The notes beneath the pieces are model-generated. The model saw only the letters and a program-made list of their open reading frames with translations, made no database searches and was not told the DNA's origin. Shown piece by piece: positions 6,137-6,751 of a stretch of DNA of 6,751 nt. A program made the translations under genes and the position numbers. Source of the DNA: Planctomycetaceae bacterium (GTDB taxonomy: Bacteria; Planctomycetota; Planctomycetia; Planctomycetales; Planctomycetaceae); assembly GCA_016765335.1 (NCBI GenBank), contig JAESQE010000226.1:1-6751 (forward strand), in the 5' to 3' direction. The number at the start of each line of letters is the position of its first letter. The stretch's first letter is position 1.

Positions 6137-6256
6137 ATAACTGATAGTCTACTAGAGTCATGTTTATGTTGTGAATTACTGTGGATAGTTCAGGCCCAAG
6201 GAAGTAAGCCGGAATGCTCCATTGCCGCAACTAAGCGATGTCGTGCGTAGCGTATC

Positions 6257-6721
6257 CTACTTCTTATAAACCTGATCGGGGTCGAAAGCTTTGTCAGACT
6301 CGGTCAGCTTTAATGGGATGGGGGCATTGTTTTTTAGATTGTCGCGGTCGACTGCTCGGTAGAAGCAGCTGCGGCATCCGACATGGCAAGCACCGCTGCC
6401 AAGTTGTTCTACCCGCAGCCAAATGGCATCTTGATCACAATCGACGCGGATTTCTTTTACTTTTTGAACGTGCCCGCTGGTGGCTCCCTTGTGCCACATT
6501 TCCTGGCGAGATCGGCTGTAATAAACAGCTTCGCCCAGCTCAACGGTCTGCTTGAGGGCTTCTTCATTCATGTAAGCAACCATCAACAAATCGCCTGTTT
6601 CATGATCGGTTGCGATGGCAGGCATTAAGCCATTGGCGTCGAATTTGGGAACGAGTTGCAATCCTTGTTCCACTTGGTTTTTATCGCCTCGGTCTGCAAA
6701 TTGAAGTTGAAGCTCAGACAT
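6257..6721 (-). CDS. hisI: Phosphoribosyl-AMP cyclohydrolase
   Basis: Cytoplasmic enzyme of histidine biosynthesis that opens the adenine ring of phosphoribosyl-AMP to give ProFAR (third step). The 154-aa protein is the single-domain form, without the HisE pyrophosphohydrolase fused in enterobacteria. Motifs: [11 protein letters not shown] (46-56), YYSRSR and WHKGATSG (76-83), then VDCDQDA with Asp94/96/98 as the metal site and Cys95 as a zinc ligand, then [13 protein letters not shown] with Cys112 and Cys119 as the other expected zinc ligands. C116 is an extra Cys where many homologues have Arg or Tyr. A polar tail of about 30 residues ([15 protein letters not shown]) exceeds the minimal domain. 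A GGAGA 7 bases upstream supports the start. No other his gene is visible; any partner would lie beyond 6751. Confidence 0.96.
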   Translation of the reverse strand: MSELQLQFADRGDKNQVEQGLQLVPKFDANGLMPAIATDHETGDLLMVAYMNEEALKQTVELGEAVYYSRSRQEMWHKGATSGHVQKVKEIRVDCDQDAIWLRVEQLGSGACHVGCRSCFYRAVDRDNLKNNAPIPLKLTESDKAFDPDQVYKK

Positions 6722-6728
6722 CTTTATT

Positions 6729-6733
6729 TCTCC
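6729..6733 (-). promoter_or_regulatory. Shine-Dalgarno of hisI
   Basis: GGAGA on the minus strand lies 7 bases before the ATG at 6721, the best-matched ribosome binding site in the window. The 18 bases left upstream are too few to judge a promoter. Confidence 0.65.
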
Positions 6734-6751
6734 ATTATCCTATCAACTGTG

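Noticed and set aside
6148..6156. TCTA-C-TAGA dyad upstream of the ankyrin gene
   Set aside because: A 9-base palindrome is too short to claim as an operator without conservation data.
6189..6215. GGCCCAAGGAAG..GGAA.GCT resembles the end of the transposase remnant (GGCCCAGGAAG..GGAAAGCT near 5404-5428)
   Set aside because: Roughly 21 of 26 bases match with one gap, but no reading frame, terminal repeat or flanking similarity continues, so chance is adequate. It was considered because it would place the ankyrin gene between two IS ends.
6243..6262. GTAGGATACGCTACGC on the minus strand at the end of hisI, resembling the GTAGG..GCTGTGC palindrome
   Set aside because: Only about 12 of 16 bases match, the self-complementary part is not kept, and it overlaps the hisI stop codon.
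1..6751. CRISPR array, tRNA, rRNA or known riboswitch
   Set aside because: No regularly spaced repeats, cloverleaf, rRNA-like or recognisable riboswitch sequence was seen on either strand.

Overview
The window most likely comes from a planctomycete (Planctomycetota). The evidence is a DUF1559-type protein with the signatures TDGLSNTM and MADGSVRFL, a pair of zinc-ribbon/transmembrane proteins ending in secretin-N-like domains, and an intergenic GTAGG..GCTGTGCGGACC palindrome that I recall as frequent in planctomycete genomes. Most genes look to be of moderate GC content. The one clearly AT-rich patch is at 5471-6136.

Layout, left to right. (1) A complete Y-family translesion DNA polymerase reads leftwards (46-1266), with a perfect hairpin beyond its stop at the window edge. 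(2) A divergent intergenic region (1267-1680) holds a leftward AT-rich promoter candidate for the polymerase, a rightward TTGACG-N17-TACGAT promoter candidate, and three perfect short dyads. (3) Two rightward genes, 32 bases apart and probably one operon (1681-3654 and 3687-5207), share one architecture: an N-terminal CPxC..CPxC zinc ribbon, a low-complexity linker, one membrane helix, a middle domain, and a C-terminal secretin/TonB-short-N-terminus-like domain. The middle domain of the second gene is DUF1559, normally found on type IV pilin-like proteins, but here without the prepilin leader. (4) A junction region (5208-5470) holds an inverted pair of planctomycete-type palindromes, the last 40 or so codons of an IS4-family transposase, and an IS50/Tn5-like terminal inverted repeat. 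(5) An AT-rich ankyrin-repeat gene of unknown role reads leftwards (5471-6136) directly beside the IS end. (6) A complete hisI (phosphoribosyl-AMP cyclohydrolase) reads leftwards (6257-6721).

How they work together: the polymerase (damage tolerance), hisI (histidine synthesis) and the ankyrin gene have no visible functional link. The only apparent functional unit is the zinc-ribbon pair. It looks like two single-pass membrane proteins with cytoplasmic zinc ribbons and extracytoplasmic pilin/secretin-related domains. That is the least explained and most interesting content of the window. The stretch 5208-6256 looks like an insertion/rearrangement site between the operon and hisI.
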